Shown: positions 9,670 to 18,340, counted from the stretch's first letter. The stretch: 64,000 nt of DNA from JAMLIN01 sp041676645 (GCA_041676645.1 JBAYRO010000001.1:48270-112269); one strand, 5' to 3'. The notes: generated by a model from the sequence alone, not told the origin. Translations and numbers: made by a program.

Positions 9670-10788
9670 ATGTCCGAGATCGAGTTCGCGGCGCTCGGCG
9701 AGCGCGTCGTCTGGCTGACCTTCGCAATCGCGATCGCACTCGGCGCCATCATGGCCCGGTCGCGCTTCTGCACCATGGGCGCGATCGCCGACATCGTGAA
9801 CATGCACGACTGGTCCCGGATGCGGATGTGGGCCTGCGCCATCGGCGTGGCCGTGCTGGGTACCCAGGCCCTGGCGGCGTCCGGGCTCGTCGACATCGGC
9901 GCATCGATGTACACGACGCCCCGGCTGATCTGGCTTTCCTACATCGTCGGCGGACTGCTGTTCGGCTTCGGCATGGTGCTCGCCTCGGGTTGCACCAGCA
10001 AGACCCTGCTGCGCATCGGGGGCGGCTCGCTCAAGAGCCTGGTGGTCTTCGTCGTCCTGGGTCTGGCCGCGTACATGACACTGCGGGGCATCTTCGGGGT
10101 ATTTCGCGCCGGCGTGCTCGATCCGGTGGCGATCACACTCGAACCCGGCCAGGATCTGCCCTCGCTGCTCGGCGGCGGCCCGGCGCTGCGCTACGGACTC
10201 GGCGCCGCCTTCGGACTGGCGCTGCTGGCCTTCGCCCTGGTCGACCGGGAGTTCCGTCGATTCGAACTGCTCCTGGGCGGCTTCGGCATCGGCCTGGCCG
10301 TGGTCGCGCTCTGGTACGTGAGCGGCCATGTCGGCCATGTCGAGGAAAACCCGTTCACACTCGAGGAAACCTTCGTGCGGACCAATTCCGGTCGGCCCGA
10401 GTCCTTCACCTTCGTGGCCCCGATGGCCTACACCCTCGAACTGCTGATGTTCTGGAGCGATGCCAGCAAGGCCGTCTCGGTCGGCATCGCGGCGGCCCTG
10501 GGCGTGGTCGTGGGCGCCTTCGCCTACTCGATCATCGCGCGCGAGTTCCACTGGGAGGGCTTCGGCAGCGTCGAGGACACCGCCAATCATCTCGTCGGTG
10601 GGGCGCTCATGGGCGTGGGCGGCGTGACCGGACTCGGCTGCACCGTCGGCCAGGGCATCACCGGCCTGTCGACGCTGTCCCTCGGATCCATGCTTGCCTT
10701 CGGAGCGATCCTCGCCGGCGGCTTTCTCGGGGTGCAATACCAGGCATGGCGCACCGACAGGCTGCTCGAAAGCCTGGAATCCGCCTGA
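9670..10788 (+). CDS. YeeE/YedE family sulfur-compound (thiosulfate-type) transporter
   Basis: Polytopic inner-membrane protein of 372 residues with about nine or ten hydrophobic segments. The family-defining cysteine motifs are present: RSRFCTMGA (Cys34), LASGCTSKTLLRIGGGS (Cys108) and GLGCTVGQGITG near the C-terminus. In characterised TsuA-type members these cysteines relay thiosulfate through the membrane. It starts 16 bases after cpoB without a strong ribosome-binding site. No sulfur-metabolism gene is adjacent, so the substrate is inferred from family alone. Confidence 0.88.
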   Translation: MSEIEFAALGERVVWLTFAIAIALGAIMARSRFCTMGAIADIVNMHDWSRMRMWACAIGVAVLGTQALAASGLVDIGASMYTTPRLIWLSYIVGGLLFGFGMVLASGCTSKTLLRIGGGSLKSLVVFVVLGLAAYMTLRGIFGVFRAGVLDPVAITLEPGQDLPSLLGGGPALRYGLGAAFGLALLAFALVDREFRRFELLLGGFGIGLAVVALWYVSGHVGHVEENPFTLEETFVRTNSGRPESFTFVAPMAYTLELLMFWSDASKAVSVGIAAALGVVVGAFAYSIIAREFHWEGFGSVEDTANHLVGGALMGVGGVTGLGCTVGQGITGLSTLSLGSMLAFGAILAGGFLGVQYQAWRTDRLLESLESA

Positions 10789-10827
10789 TGAACGCTCGGC
10801 CGGAGATGCGCGCTGCGTTCCGGTGCG

Positions 10828-10857
10828 TTGATCCGCGAGCAATCCACACGCTATAAT
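10828..10857 (+). promoter_or_regulatory. Sigma-70 promoter of tRNA-Lys
   Basis: TTGATC (10828-10833) and a perfect TATAAT (10852-10857) are separated by 18 bases. The expected start point is about 10864, some 30 bases ahead of the tRNA 5' end, as usual for a single tRNA gene. Confidence 0.7.
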
Positions 10858-10893
10858 AGAGAGCTTCGCGTTTGGTACTGCGCAATACACGAT

Positions 10894-10969
10894 GGGTCGT
10901 TAGCTCAGTTGGTAGAGCACCGGACTTTTAATCCGTTGGTCGGCGGTTCGAGCCCGCCACGACCTACCA
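10894..10969 (+). tRNA. tRNA-Lys (anticodon TTT)
   Basis: A 76-base tRNA with encoded CCA. The acceptor arm GGGTCGT pairs with ACGACCT (first pair G-T), followed by discriminator A and CCA. The D-arm contains AGCTCAGTTGGTAGAGC, the anticodon stem CCGGA/TCCGT encloses loop CTTTTAA giving anticodon TTT, and the T-arm carries GGTTCGAGCC. Promoter and terminator flank it, so it is an independent transcription unit. Confidence 0.97.
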
Positions 10970-10978
10970 GAATCCCCA

Positions 10979-11010
10979 CGGGCCTTGCTGCAAGCAAGGC
11001 CCGTTTCGTT
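10979..11010 (+). terminator. Rho-independent terminator after tRNA-Lys
   Basis: A perfect 10-bp stem (CGGGCCTTGC with GCAAGGCCCG) with a five-base TGCAA loop is followed by TTTCGTT, starting ten bases after the tRNA CCA end. Confidence 0.85.
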
Positions 11011-11106
11011 TCCGGCGGCCGGGCCGAAGCCCCTCGCACTGCTGCCCGGACGGAAATTCCGCCGGATTCGCGCGCATCGTCGCCCCGGGGAGCCGCTTCG
11101 TATAGA

Positions 11107-11123
11107 ATGCGAATAGCTCTCAT
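11107..11123 (+). promoter_or_regulatory. Fur-box-like palindrome before tonB-exbBD
   Basis: ATGCGAATAGCTCTCAT matches 13 of 16 arm positions of the ATGAGAAT-N-ATTCTCAT form of the Fur box. It overlaps a -10-like TATAGAAT (11101-11108) and lies about 130 bases before the tonB-like gene. Iron-responsive repression of TonB energising systems by Fur is well established. That this site is bound is inference. Confidence 0.55.
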
Positions 11124-11146
11124 CCTCATCAGTCCAGCCGCTTCCC

Positions 11147-11257
11147 ATGCGCCAGCCCCTTTCCATGCGCACTGCACTGCTGCGGGCCCATCATGCCCTT
11201 CCCGAACTTCGCACGGCAATCACCGACGCGTGGTCGCGGCCGGCTGGAACTGAGTGA
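11147..11257 (+). CDS. Possible 36-residue leader ORF upstream of tonB
   Basis: ATG 11147 opens a frame of 36 codons (starting MRQPLSMRTALLRAHHALPE) whose TGA overlaps the GTG start of the TonB-like gene (GTGA). It lies just downstream of the Fur-box candidate. The protein has no domain I recognise and is not like HemP. Third-position G+C is about two thirds, lower than in neighbouring genes, which argues against a conserved protein. It may serve only for translational coupling. Confidence 0.22.
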   Translation: MRQPLSMRTALLRAHHALPELRTAITDAWSRPAGTE

Positions 11258-12198
11258 GCGTGGACGGGACGAGCGAAGCTGGGGACCGGCCATTGTTCGG
11301 CAAGACGACGATGCCGGCGCCGGACCATGCCGCGACACGCTGGCGCGACGGCGTTCCGGCGGCGCTGGTTGTCCTTGCGATGCATGCGGCAGGGGTCGCC
11401 GCTGTCGTCCACGGATTCGGCACCCGGCAACCGGAACCGGTGATCACTCCCCCGTCGATCGTCGGTGTCCTGGTGGCGGACGCCTCGCAGAAGCTGGCCG
11501 AGGCCGCGGCTGCGCCGGTCAGCATGCCGGAGCCGCCCGCGCCCGATCCCGAGATCGTGCCCGAGCCATCGCCGCCACCGCCGCCGGAACCTCCGCCGCC
11601 ACCGCCGCCGGAACCTCCGCCGCCGCCGCCGAAGCCGAAGCCGGAGCCGGAGCCGCCACCACCGCCGAAGCCGAAACCCAGGCCGGCGCCACCGGTAAAG
11701 GCGCCGCCCACCGAACGTTCGGTCAGCGTGCCCGAGGAGCCGAGGCCGGTGGAGCCGGATCCGCCACCGCCGCCACCGGTTGCGCCGCCACCACCGGCAC
11801 CGGCGCCGCCGCCCCCGGCGCCCGCGCCCGCTCCTCCTCCGCCTCCGGCCGCGCCGCCGGCGGCCGCAACGGCGGCGGCTGCCGAAAGCCGTCCGGCCCA
11901 GGCCGCGCCGCCGGTGGCGCCGCCGATCTCGGATGCGGCGCACTTGCGCAATCCGGCACCGGTCTATCCGACCCGGTCGCGCCGGCTCGGCGAGGAGGGA
12001 CGGGTGGTGCTCGAGCTCCTGATCCTTGCGGACGGGCGCGTGGGCGAGATCAAGGTCAAGCAGACCAGCGGCCACCAGGCGCTGGACCGGGCGGCGCTGG
12101 ACGCGGTGCGCCGCTGGAACTTCGTCCCCGCCAAGCGCGGTGACGAGCCGATCCCCTATCGCTACGAACTTCCGGTGGTCTTCTCGCTGAGATCCTGA
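11254..12198 (+). CDS. tonB: Energy transducer TonB
   Basis: Inner-membrane-anchored periplasmic rod that energises outer-membrane receptors, using ExbBD proton flow. 314 residues from GTG 11254; an alternative ATG at 11311 would remove 19 residues. A hydrophobic anchor (VPAALVVLAMHAAGVAAVVH) is followed by a very long Pro/Glu/Lys-rich spacer (about residues 90-215) with repeated PPPEPPPPP and PKPKPEPEP runs. The C-terminal TonB domain contains YPTRSRRLGEEGRVVLELLI, HQALDRAALDAVRRWNFVPA and IPYRYELPVVF. exbB and exbD follow on the same strand. An iron role is suggested by the upstream Fur-like site. Confidence 0.92.
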   Translation: MSVDGTSEAGDRPLFGKTTMPAPDHAATRWRDGVPAALVVLAMHAAGVAAVVHGFGTRQPEPVITPPSIVGVLVADASQKLAEAAAAPVSMPEPPAPDPEIVPEPSPPPPPEPPPPPPPEPPPPPPKPKPEPEPPPPPKPKPRPAPPVKAPPTERSVSVPEEPRPVEPDPPPPPPVAPPPPAPAPPPPAPAPAPPPPPAAPPAAATAAAAESRPAQAAPPVAPPISDAAHLRNPAPVYPTRSRRLGEEGRVVLELLILADGRVGEIKVKQTSGHQALDRAALDAVRRWNFVPAKRGDEPIPYRYELPVVFSLRS

Positions 12199-12274
12199 AG
12201 CGGAGAATGGACACGCCGGAACGTACCGAGGAACATCGACTTCAACGGATCATCGAAATCCAGGAAACCTCCCC

Positions 12275-13138
12275 ATGGAACCGACAACCCCTTCCATCCC
12301 TATGGACCCGACGAACAGCTCCATTCCCATGGACCTGGCAAGCGCCTCCCCCTACGGCCTGGCAATGCTGTGGGAGCAGGGCGACCTGGTCATCAAGGCG
12401 GTCGCGATAATCCTGCTGGCGATGTCCGTCATCACCTGGTGGCTGATCTTCACCCGCAGCTGGCGGCTGATGAAGCTGCGCCGCGCGGCCCGGGCCGCCA
12501 ACGCGTTCTGGCACACGCGCAGCTTCGACGAAGGCCTGCGGGCCCTGCAGGCGCGCGGCACGCCCGCGCCTGGCCTCAATCCCTTCGTCCTGCTGGCAAC
12601 CGAGGGGCGCGCCGCGGTTGCCCACCATGAAGCCAACCGCAAGGAACTGCATGGGCAGCTGAGCCTTGCCGAATGGGTGATCGATGCCTTGCGCGGATCC
12701 ATCGACGAGAGCAGCGACCGACTGCGCTCGGGCCTGACGGTGCTGGCTTCGATCGGATCGACCGCCCCGTTCGTGGGCCTGCTGGGCACCGTGTGGGGTA
12801 TCTACCATGCGCTGCTGGGTATCGGCGCCGCGCAGCATGCCAGCATCGACCAGGTCGCCGGCCCGGTCGGGGAGGCCCTCATCATGACGGCCTTCGGACT
12901 CGCGGTGGCGATCCCGGCGGTGCTCGGCTACAACTCGCTGAACCGCGCCAACCGCACGCTGACCGGCCAGTTCCGGCGCTTCGCCCGACAATTGAGCAGC
13001 TATTTCCTGACCGGCCACTCGACGACCGAGGACAGCGCGCAGGCGAGCAGCCAGAATGCGATGGCCGCGACGCCACAGAGCACCGCCCGCTCCGGAAAGG
13101 GCGCGCCGCCGTCATCGCTGGCCGCGGCGGAGGGCTGA
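12275..13138 (+). CDS. exbB: TonB-system proton channel subunit ExbB
   Basis: MotA/TolQ/ExbB family membrane protein of 287 residues. Helices occur at about residues 38-60 (VIKAVAIILLAMSVITWWLIF), 157-180 (LTVLASIGSTAPFVGLLGTVWGIYHALL) and 205-225 (EALIMTAFGLAVAIPAVLGYN). The N-terminus has three closely spaced in-frame methionines in a repeated IPMDP/IPMDL motif, so the exact start is uncertain. It is longer at the C-terminus than TolQ, with a Ser/Thr-rich tail after SSYFLTGHS. Position between tonB and exbD fixes its role. Confidence 0.94.
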   Translation: MEPTTPSIPMDPTNSSIPMDLASASPYGLAMLWEQGDLVIKAVAIILLAMSVITWWLIFTRSWRLMKLRRAARAANAFWHTRSFDEGLRALQARGTPAPGLNPFVLLATEGRAAVAHHEANRKELHGQLSLAEWVIDALRGSIDESSDRLRSGLTVLASIGSTAPFVGLLGTVWGIYHALLGIGAAQHASIDQVAGPVGEALIMTAFGLAVAIPAVLGYNSLNRANRTLTGQFRRFARQLSSYFLTGHSTTEDSAQASSQNAMAATPQSTARSGKGAPPSSLAAAEG

Positions 13139-13139
13139 G

Positions 13140-13661
13140 ATGGCCGTTTCGCTGCACGACTTCGAGGACGACGAGGCGGAACTCAGCGAGATCAACATGG
13201 TGCCGCTGATCGACGTCATGCTGGTGATGCTGATCATCTTCATGATCACGGTACCGGTCCTGACCCAGCGGGTACCGGTCGATCTGCCGCGGGCGACGGC
13301 GGCAACGGACATCCAGGAACCGGACCGTATCAGCATTGCCGTCGATGCCGAGGGCAAGGTCTTCTGGAACGACGAGCCCATCGACGCGATGAGCCTGCAA
13401 CTGCGGCTGGAGGATGCGGCCCGCCAGGAACCGCAGCCCGAACTGCACATCCGCGGCGATCGCAAGGCGGAGTACGAATCGGTGCTGCAGGTGATGGCCG
13501 CGGCGCAGCGCGCGGGCGTCCAGAAACTCGGCTTCGTGACCCTGCCCGGCGACGCCGAGCCGGTCACGCCATCGGCCAACCCGGATGACGACCCGGCGAC
13601 CGGCCAGCCTGCCGAGTCACCGGCCCCTTACGTCGGTCAGGAAGGATCGTCCGCCGACTGA
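13140..13661 (+). CDS. exbD: TonB-system proton channel subunit ExbD
   Basis: Single-pass partner of ExbB. From ATG 13140, directly after the exbB stop, 173 residues. The membrane helix follows LSEINMVPLIDVMLVMLIIF, with the essential Asp in PLIDVML. The periplasmic domain contains LHIRGDRKAEYESVLQVMAAAQRAGVQKLGFVT. An acidic, Pro-rich C-terminal tail is longer than usual. A longer open frame begins at 13056 but would overlap exbB and add an unlikely Arg-rich stretch. The 3' end overlaps the convergent hydantoinase B gene by 25 bases. Confidence 0.94.
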   Translation: MAVSLHDFEDDEAELSEINMVPLIDVMLVMLIIFMITVPVLTQRVPVDLPRATAATDIQEPDRISIAVDAEGKVFWNDEPIDAMSLQLRLEDAARQEPQPELHIRGDRKAEYESVLQVMAAAQRAGVQKLGFVTLPGDAEPVTPSANPDDDPATGQPAESPAPYVGQEGSSAD

Positions 13662-15409
13662 CGGCACGACTTTCTTGCATCCAACGTGGCCGCCATGTCG
13701 AGCGCACCCTCGGCTGATACCACGACGCCATAGTCGCGCATGGCCGCCTCGATACTGACCAGTCCGAGCCGCACGTCGTCGGCGACTGCCACTGGGTCGC
13801 GATCCAAGGGCGAACCATAGCCCCCGCCACCTCCGCTGAGGATGCGCACGACATCCCCGGCGTGCACTGGCCATTGCCCCTTGCCGAGGCTGCGCCGATC
13901 GCCCGCCGCGTCGACGAGCTCACCGGCCGGCGACATGCCGGGCTGCCCTCCCTCCACGCCCCAGGGCGGGCAGCCGGTGCGCTCGATCTTGGCCAACAGG
14001 GTGAGTTCGCGCTCGAAGCGATACACCTTCTCGATGCCGAGGCCGCCACGAAAGCGCCCCGGGCCACCGCTGTCGACGCGCAGCCGCTTGGCTTCGATCC
14101 GATAGGGATAGCTGGTTTCCTGCAACTCCACCGGCACGTCACGCACATCACCATGGGTCATCGAACGAAACGGCCCCGGCCCGTCGCGATCGACGAACGC
14201 TCCCCAGCCGCCGGACATCGCATCCAGGCTCAGGAAGCGTTCGCCGTCGTCGCCGATGCCGCTGATCGTGTGGGTACCGTAGATGCCGTGATGGCCGGCC
14301 GGAACCTGTCCACCGAGCACCGGCGCCAACGCGGCGATGATGGTGTCGACGACAGTGGCCGAGGTGTTTCCGGCTCCACCCACCGGCGCATCGGGACGAG
14401 CACTCAGGAATCGGCCGTCGGGAATGAGGACATCGACCCGCAGGAAATCGCCCTCGTTGACCGGCGTGGTGCCCGCGAACAGGAACTTCGCCGCCATTCG
14501 CGCAACCGCCACCGCACCGCCCTCGCGACCGGCGTTGAACGGCCCCGCGAGCTGCTCGCTGAGCCCGCCGAGGTCGATGACGAGGCGACCGTCGGCGACG
14601 CTGACGAGGACATCGATGCGGATCGGCTTGCCCAGGCGCACTCCATCGTCGTCCATGAAGGACGATGCCCGCCAGGTTCCTTCCGGGAGCGCGCGCAGGC
14701 TGCGTTCCATCATCCGGTCGGAATCGTCGATCATCTCGTCGATGGCCCGGCGCACGGCGTGCGCGCCATACTGCGCGACGATCTCCTGCACCAGGTCGTG
14801 CCCCATCCGGCAGCCTCCCAGCTGCGCCTCGAGGTCACCCATCAGCAGCCGGGGGAAGCGGGTATTGGTCTCGATGATGCGAAAGATGTCGCGTACCCGT
14901 TCCCCGCGGCTCACCAGCTTCACCGTCGGGAACTGGATACCTTCCTGGAAAACATCGGTGGTATGCGGAGAAAAGCAGGAGCCGACGACCGCGCCGCCGA
15001 CGTCGACCCAGTGCATCAGCACCGCGAAGAAGCCGATCAGTTCACCGCCGGCGCGCACCGGCGTGTAGGCAACGACATCGTTGATGTGCTTGCCGAGCAC
15101 CGCCGCCTCGCTGCAGATCAGCACGTCGCCCTCATGCATCGCATCGGGACCGAGCTCGCGCAAGCCCGCCCGCACCGCGAGGCCGATCGCATTGGCAACG
15201 AAGGCGGGCAGGCTGTACTTCGACTGGGCCACGAGCCGACCGCGCGCATCGACGAAACCGACGGCGTAGTCCTTGTATTCGCGCACCAGCAGGCTGAAGG
15301 ATGTCCGCTCGACGTTCTTCTCGATCAGGTTCGGGACCGCGATCAAGCGCTGCCTGACGATCTGCAGCTCGATCGGATCGATCGCGCCCGAGTCCGCTCC
15401 TGCGCTCAC
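13637..15409 (-). CDS. hyuB: Hydantoinase B/oxoprolinase family protein
   Basis: Partner subunit of ATP-dependent hydantoinase/oxoprolinase-type enzymes, which open cyclic amides or act as ATP-dependent carboxylases. 590 residues from GTG 15409, overlapping the hyuA stop (GTGA). Family blocks include DPIELQIVRQRLIAVPNLIE at the N-terminus, GDVLICSEAAVLGKHINDVVAYTP, GFFAVLMHWVDVGGAVVGS, and GGPGRFRGGLGIEKVYRF with SGGGGGYGSPLDRDP near the C-terminus. A longer frame to 15802 exists but overlaps hyuA entirely. The true substrate cannot be read from the sequence. The last 25 bases overlap exbD on the other strand. Confidence 0.9.
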   Translation of the reverse strand: MSAGADSGAIDPIELQIVRQRLIAVPNLIEKNVERTSFSLLVREYKDYAVGFVDARGRLVAQSKYSLPAFVANAIGLAVRAGLRELGPDAMHEGDVLICSEAAVLGKHINDVVAYTPVRAGGELIGFFAVLMHWVDVGGAVVGSCFSPHTTDVFQEGIQFPTVKLVSRGERVRDIFRIIETNTRFPRLLMGDLEAQLGGCRMGHDLVQEIVAQYGAHAVRRAIDEMIDDSDRMMERSLRALPEGTWRASSFMDDDGVRLGKPIRIDVLVSVADGRLVIDLGGLSEQLAGPFNAGREGGAVAVARMAAKFLFAGTTPVNEGDFLRVDVLIPDGRFLSARPDAPVGGAGNTSATVVDTIIAALAPVLGGQVPAGHHGIYGTHTISGIGDDGERFLSLDAMSGGWGAFVDRDGPGPFRSMTHGDVRDVPVELQETSYPYRIEAKRLRVDSGGPGRFRGGLGIEKVYRFERELTLLAKIERTGCPPWGVEGGQPGMSPAGELVDAAGDRRSLGKGQWPVHAGDVVRILSGGGGGYGSPLDRDPVAVADDVRLGLVSIEAAMRDYGVVVSAEGALDMAATLDARKSCRQSADDPS

Positions 15410-17490
15410 CGCGGCCCTCCGTCTCGCGACGACGTGATTCGAAGTCGCAGCTCGCCGAGCTCGCCGACGTCGAGGAACTCGCCCGGGGCGACGACAGTGG
15501 TCGAGCTGTACTCCTCGATGATCGCTGGGCCTTCGATCCGGACACCCGGCGCGAGCGCCACCCGACGATGAATCGGCGTCGCAACCCGGCCACCCGCGCT
15601 CGCGAAATGAACCTCGCGCGAAGCCGGTGCAAGGGGGTCGTCGCGATCGATCTCGAGCTGGCCATCGACCACGCCGGCCTGCAGCGCCGGTTGCTGCAGG
15701 CGCACCTCGCAGACCACGCGCAGGACAGCCAGCTGGATCCCGGCCGCCTCGTTGAGATGGCCGTAGCGGGTACGGTAGGCCTGTTCGAAGGCTTGCGCGC
15801 ATTCTGCCGCGGACATCGCCGGATCGAGGGCCACCCGCACCGTATGGCTCTGGCCGACGTAGCTCATGTCCGCTTCATGACGCAAGCTGGGCGGCGTATC
15901 GCCGAGATCGCGCGCGATCGCCGCGCGCCCCTGTTCGACCATCATGACGAATCGGTCACGCGCCGCATCCATCGCCGCATCCGACAAGGGCATCATGAAG
16001 CTGTGGTCGATATCATGGCGCATCGGCGCGAGCAGCATCCCGAAGGAGGAGAACATCCCCGGATGCGGCGGAATCACCACTTCGCCGATCCCCAGCCCGC
16101 GGGCAAGTTCGGCTGCGAATATCGGCCCACCACCGCCGAAGGCGAACAGGCTGAAGTCGCGCACGTCGCGACCGCGCTCGACCGTGATCTCCTTGATCGC
16201 ATTGGCCATGGCGACGCAGGCCAGATCGAGGATCCCCTGTGCGACGCGGTCAATGCCGGCCGATCCTTCGTAGCCCAGCGGACGGGCCAGCCGTCCGATC
16301 CCCTCGGACGCGGCGTGTACGTCGAGCGGCAGTGCACCGTCCATGAAGCTGCCGGTACCGAGCCGACCGAGCACGACATTCGCATCGGTCACCGTCGGCT
16401 CGATGCCGCCGCGCCCGAAGGCGATCGGCCCCGGCTCGGAGCCGGCGCTGCGCGGGCCCAGCCGCATCCGTCCCTGCGGATCGAGCCAGGCGACAGAACC
16501 GCCGCCGGCGCCCACTTCCACGATGTCGAGCACCGGCGTACGGATCGGGAAACCGCGCTCATAGCCATTCACGTAATAGGTACTGACGACCTCGAAGCCG
16601 CCGTCCTCGATCAGGGCGCATTTCGCGGTAGTGCCGCCCATGTCGAAGGCAATCATCCGGTCGATACCGAGCCGGGCCGCATAGGCGGCCGCTCCGGCGC
16701 AGCCGCCGACCGGACCGGATTCAACCAGGGCCACTGGCCGTTGCAGCGCGGAGATCGCCGACATCACCCCGCCGCTCGAACCCATCAGGTGAAAGCGGCC
16801 GCCAAAGCCACGGGCACCCAGCTCTTCCTCGAAGGCCTCGATATAGCCGCCCATCCGGGCACCGACGTAGGCATTGGCCGCCACGGTCGCGGTTCTTTCG
16901 TATTCCATCAGTTCGCGGCTCAGCTCGCTGCCACGCGAGACGAACACGCCGGGCAGCAGTTCGCGGAGCATGCGCTGCGCCTTCTCCTCATGCACGGGAT
17001 TGCGCCAGGCATGCAAGAAGGAGATCGCCACCGCCTCGATGTCGACGGCGCGAAGGCGCACCGCGAGTGCCTCGAGCCCATCGAGGTCGAGAGGGATGAG
17101 CACGCTCCCTGCCGCGTCGATCCGCTCCTCGATCTCGAAGCGCAAGTCGCGCGGAATGAGTGGCGGATCGCGACGGTAGTGCAGATCGAAGGGATCGGCC
17201 CGGTTACCGCGGCCGATCTCCAGCTCGTCCCGGAATCCTTGCGTCGTGACGAGCGCGGTGCGGCCGCCCTCACGCTGGATCAGGGAATTGATGACATGGG
17301 TCGTACCGTGGGTGAAGACCCGCGCATCGGCAGCGGCCACGCCGGTGCCGGCAAGCCCAGCCATGGCGCCGACGACGAGATTGCCGTAGGTGGTCAGCGT
17401 CTTGCCGAAGCGCGTGGCGCCGCTCCGCGTATCGTGCACCGCGAGGTCGGTGAAGGTGCCGCCGGTATCGGCGGCGATGAGGTGGTTCAT
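15406..17490 (-). CDS. hyuA: Hydantoinase/oxoprolinase family subunit A
   Basis: ATP-binding subunit of the hydantoinase/5-oxoprolinase/acetone carboxylase family; 694 residues, normal length. The N-terminal phosphate loop is AADTGGTFTDLAVHD, followed by the family blocks TTHVINSLIQREGG and TTQGFRDELEIGRGNR. The second ASKHA phosphate motif is IAFDMGGTTAKCALIE, then VGAGGGSVAWLD and FAFGGGGPIFAAELARGLG. ATG 17490 overlaps the stop of the upstream DsbA-family gene (ATGA). A N-methylhydantoinase-type or carboxylase-type role is possible; no third carboxylase subunit lies nearby. Confidence 0.93.
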   Translation of the reverse strand: MNHLIAADTGGTFTDLAVHDTRSGATRFGKTLTTYGNLVVGAMAGLAGTGVAAADARVFTHGTTHVINSLIQREGGRTALVTTQGFRDELEIGRGNRADPFDLHYRRDPPLIPRDLRFEIEERIDAAGSVLIPLDLDGLEALAVRLRAVDIEAVAISFLHAWRNPVHEEKAQRMLRELLPGVFVSRGSELSRELMEYERTATVAANAYVGARMGGYIEAFEEELGARGFGGRFHLMGSSGGVMSAISALQRPVALVESGPVGGCAGAAAYAARLGIDRMIAFDMGGTTAKCALIEDGGFEVVSTYYVNGYERGFPIRTPVLDIVEVGAGGGSVAWLDPQGRMRLGPRSAGSEPGPIAFGRGGIEPTVTDANVVLGRLGTGSFMDGALPLDVHAASEGIGRLARPLGYEGSAGIDRVAQGILDLACVAMANAIKEITVERGRDVRDFSLFAFGGGGPIFAAELARGLGIGEVVIPPHPGMFSSFGMLLAPMRHDIDHSFMMPLSDAAMDAARDRFVMMVEQGRAAIARDLGDTPPSLRHEADMSYVGQSHTVRVALDPAMSAAECAQAFEQAYRTRYGHLNEAAGIQLAVLRVVCEVRLQQPALQAGVVDGQLEIDRDDPLAPASREVHFASAGGRVATPIHRRVALAPGVRIEGPAIIEEYSSTTVVAPGEFLDVGELGELRLRITSSRDGGPR

Positions 17491-18185
17491 GCGCCGGGCC
17501 CTGTCTCGCGACGCCGCTCGGCGAGCTTGCGCAGGATCCGCTCGAAGACCTCCGTGGGCTGGCCGCCGGAAACGAGATGGGTGTCGTCGATGACGATCGC
17601 CGGCACCGCATGGATCTCGCGCTCGCGCCAGAAGGCCTCGCGCTCGCGCACATCGTCGGCGAATTCGTCCGACGCGAGCACCTCGCGGGCGCGTCCGGCG
17701 TCCAGGCCCGCCGCCTCGGCCGCCTCGACCAGCACCTCGTGCGATGCCGGGCTGCGGCCTTCGGTGAAGTAGGCCGCGAACAAGGCCTTCTTGAGCCGGC
17801 GCTGCTGGCCCGGTTCGCCGTCGCCGGCCTCGGCCCGGCCTTCCTCATGGGCCCAGTGCAGCAGGCGATGGGCGTCGAAGGTGTTGTAGATCCGGCCACG
17901 CCCCTCGGGCCGGAACACGAAGCCGACATCGGCGCCCCGCTGTCGGATCATCTCGCGCGTTGCCGCCTGCTGCTGCGGCGACGAGCCGTACTTCTGCGCA
18001 ATATGCTCGCCGATGTCCTGGCCGTCCGGCCCCATCCGCGGATTGAGCTCGAAGGGCTGGAAATGGATACTCGCGCCCAGTTCGTCGCGCAGCCGGTCGA
18101 GCGACGTCTCGAGGGCGCCCAGGCCGATGGCGCACCATGGGCAGGAAACATCGGAAACGAAGTCGATCCGGAAGACGGGTTTCAT
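17487..18185 (-). CDS. DsbA family oxidoreductase (FrnE-type)
   Basis: Thioredoxin-fold protein of 232 residues without a signal peptide, so probably cytosolic. The motif FVSDVSCPWCAIGLGALE carries a CPWC active site near residue 17. FQPFELNPRMGPDGQDI and NTFDAHRLLHWAHEEGR are typical of the FrnE/2-hydroxychromene-2-carboxylate isomerase-like branch. A longer frame extends to 18335, but ATG 18185 precedes the first strand. It is the first gene of a three-gene operon with ATGA and GTGA overlaps into hyuA and hyuB, an unusual pairing. Confidence 0.88.
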   Translation of the reverse strand: MKPVFRIDFVSDVSCPWCAIGLGALETSLDRLRDELGASIHFQPFELNPRMGPDGQDIGEHIAQKYGSSPQQQAATREMIRQRGADVGFVFRPEGRGRIYNTFDAHRLLHWAHEEGRAEAGDGEPGQQRRLKKALFAAYFTEGRSPASHEVLVEAAEAAGLDAGRAREVLASDEFADDVREREAFWREREIHAVPAIVIDDTHLVSGGQPTEVFERILRKLAERRRETGPGA

Positions 18186-18340
18186 GTTCGTGGACTCCAG
18201 GCCGTGCCGATACCCGATCTTAAGGCTCCCGGCACACCATTGCCCGCGCCCGGGTTTCAGGCGCGCTAAACTCGATGACCCGGCACCGGCCACAGCCCGC
18301 GCCGCACCTACGCCCCGCCCCTTTTCCGCGCACACCCGCC

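Noticed and set aside
11560..11870. Dense CCG/GCC repeats as a separate repeat element
   Set aside because: They encode the Pro-rich spacer of TonB in a continuous frame, so they are explained by the gene.
12207..12410. A 67-codon frame between tonB and exbB
   Set aside because: Mostly overlaps the exbB start in another frame and has a Pro/Arg/Trp-rich shadow composition.
15568..17772. A 734-codon open frame on the plus strand
   Set aside because: Antisense to hyuA and the DsbA-family gene, whose motifs are intact; composition is His/Arg/Asp-rich as expected of a shadow frame.
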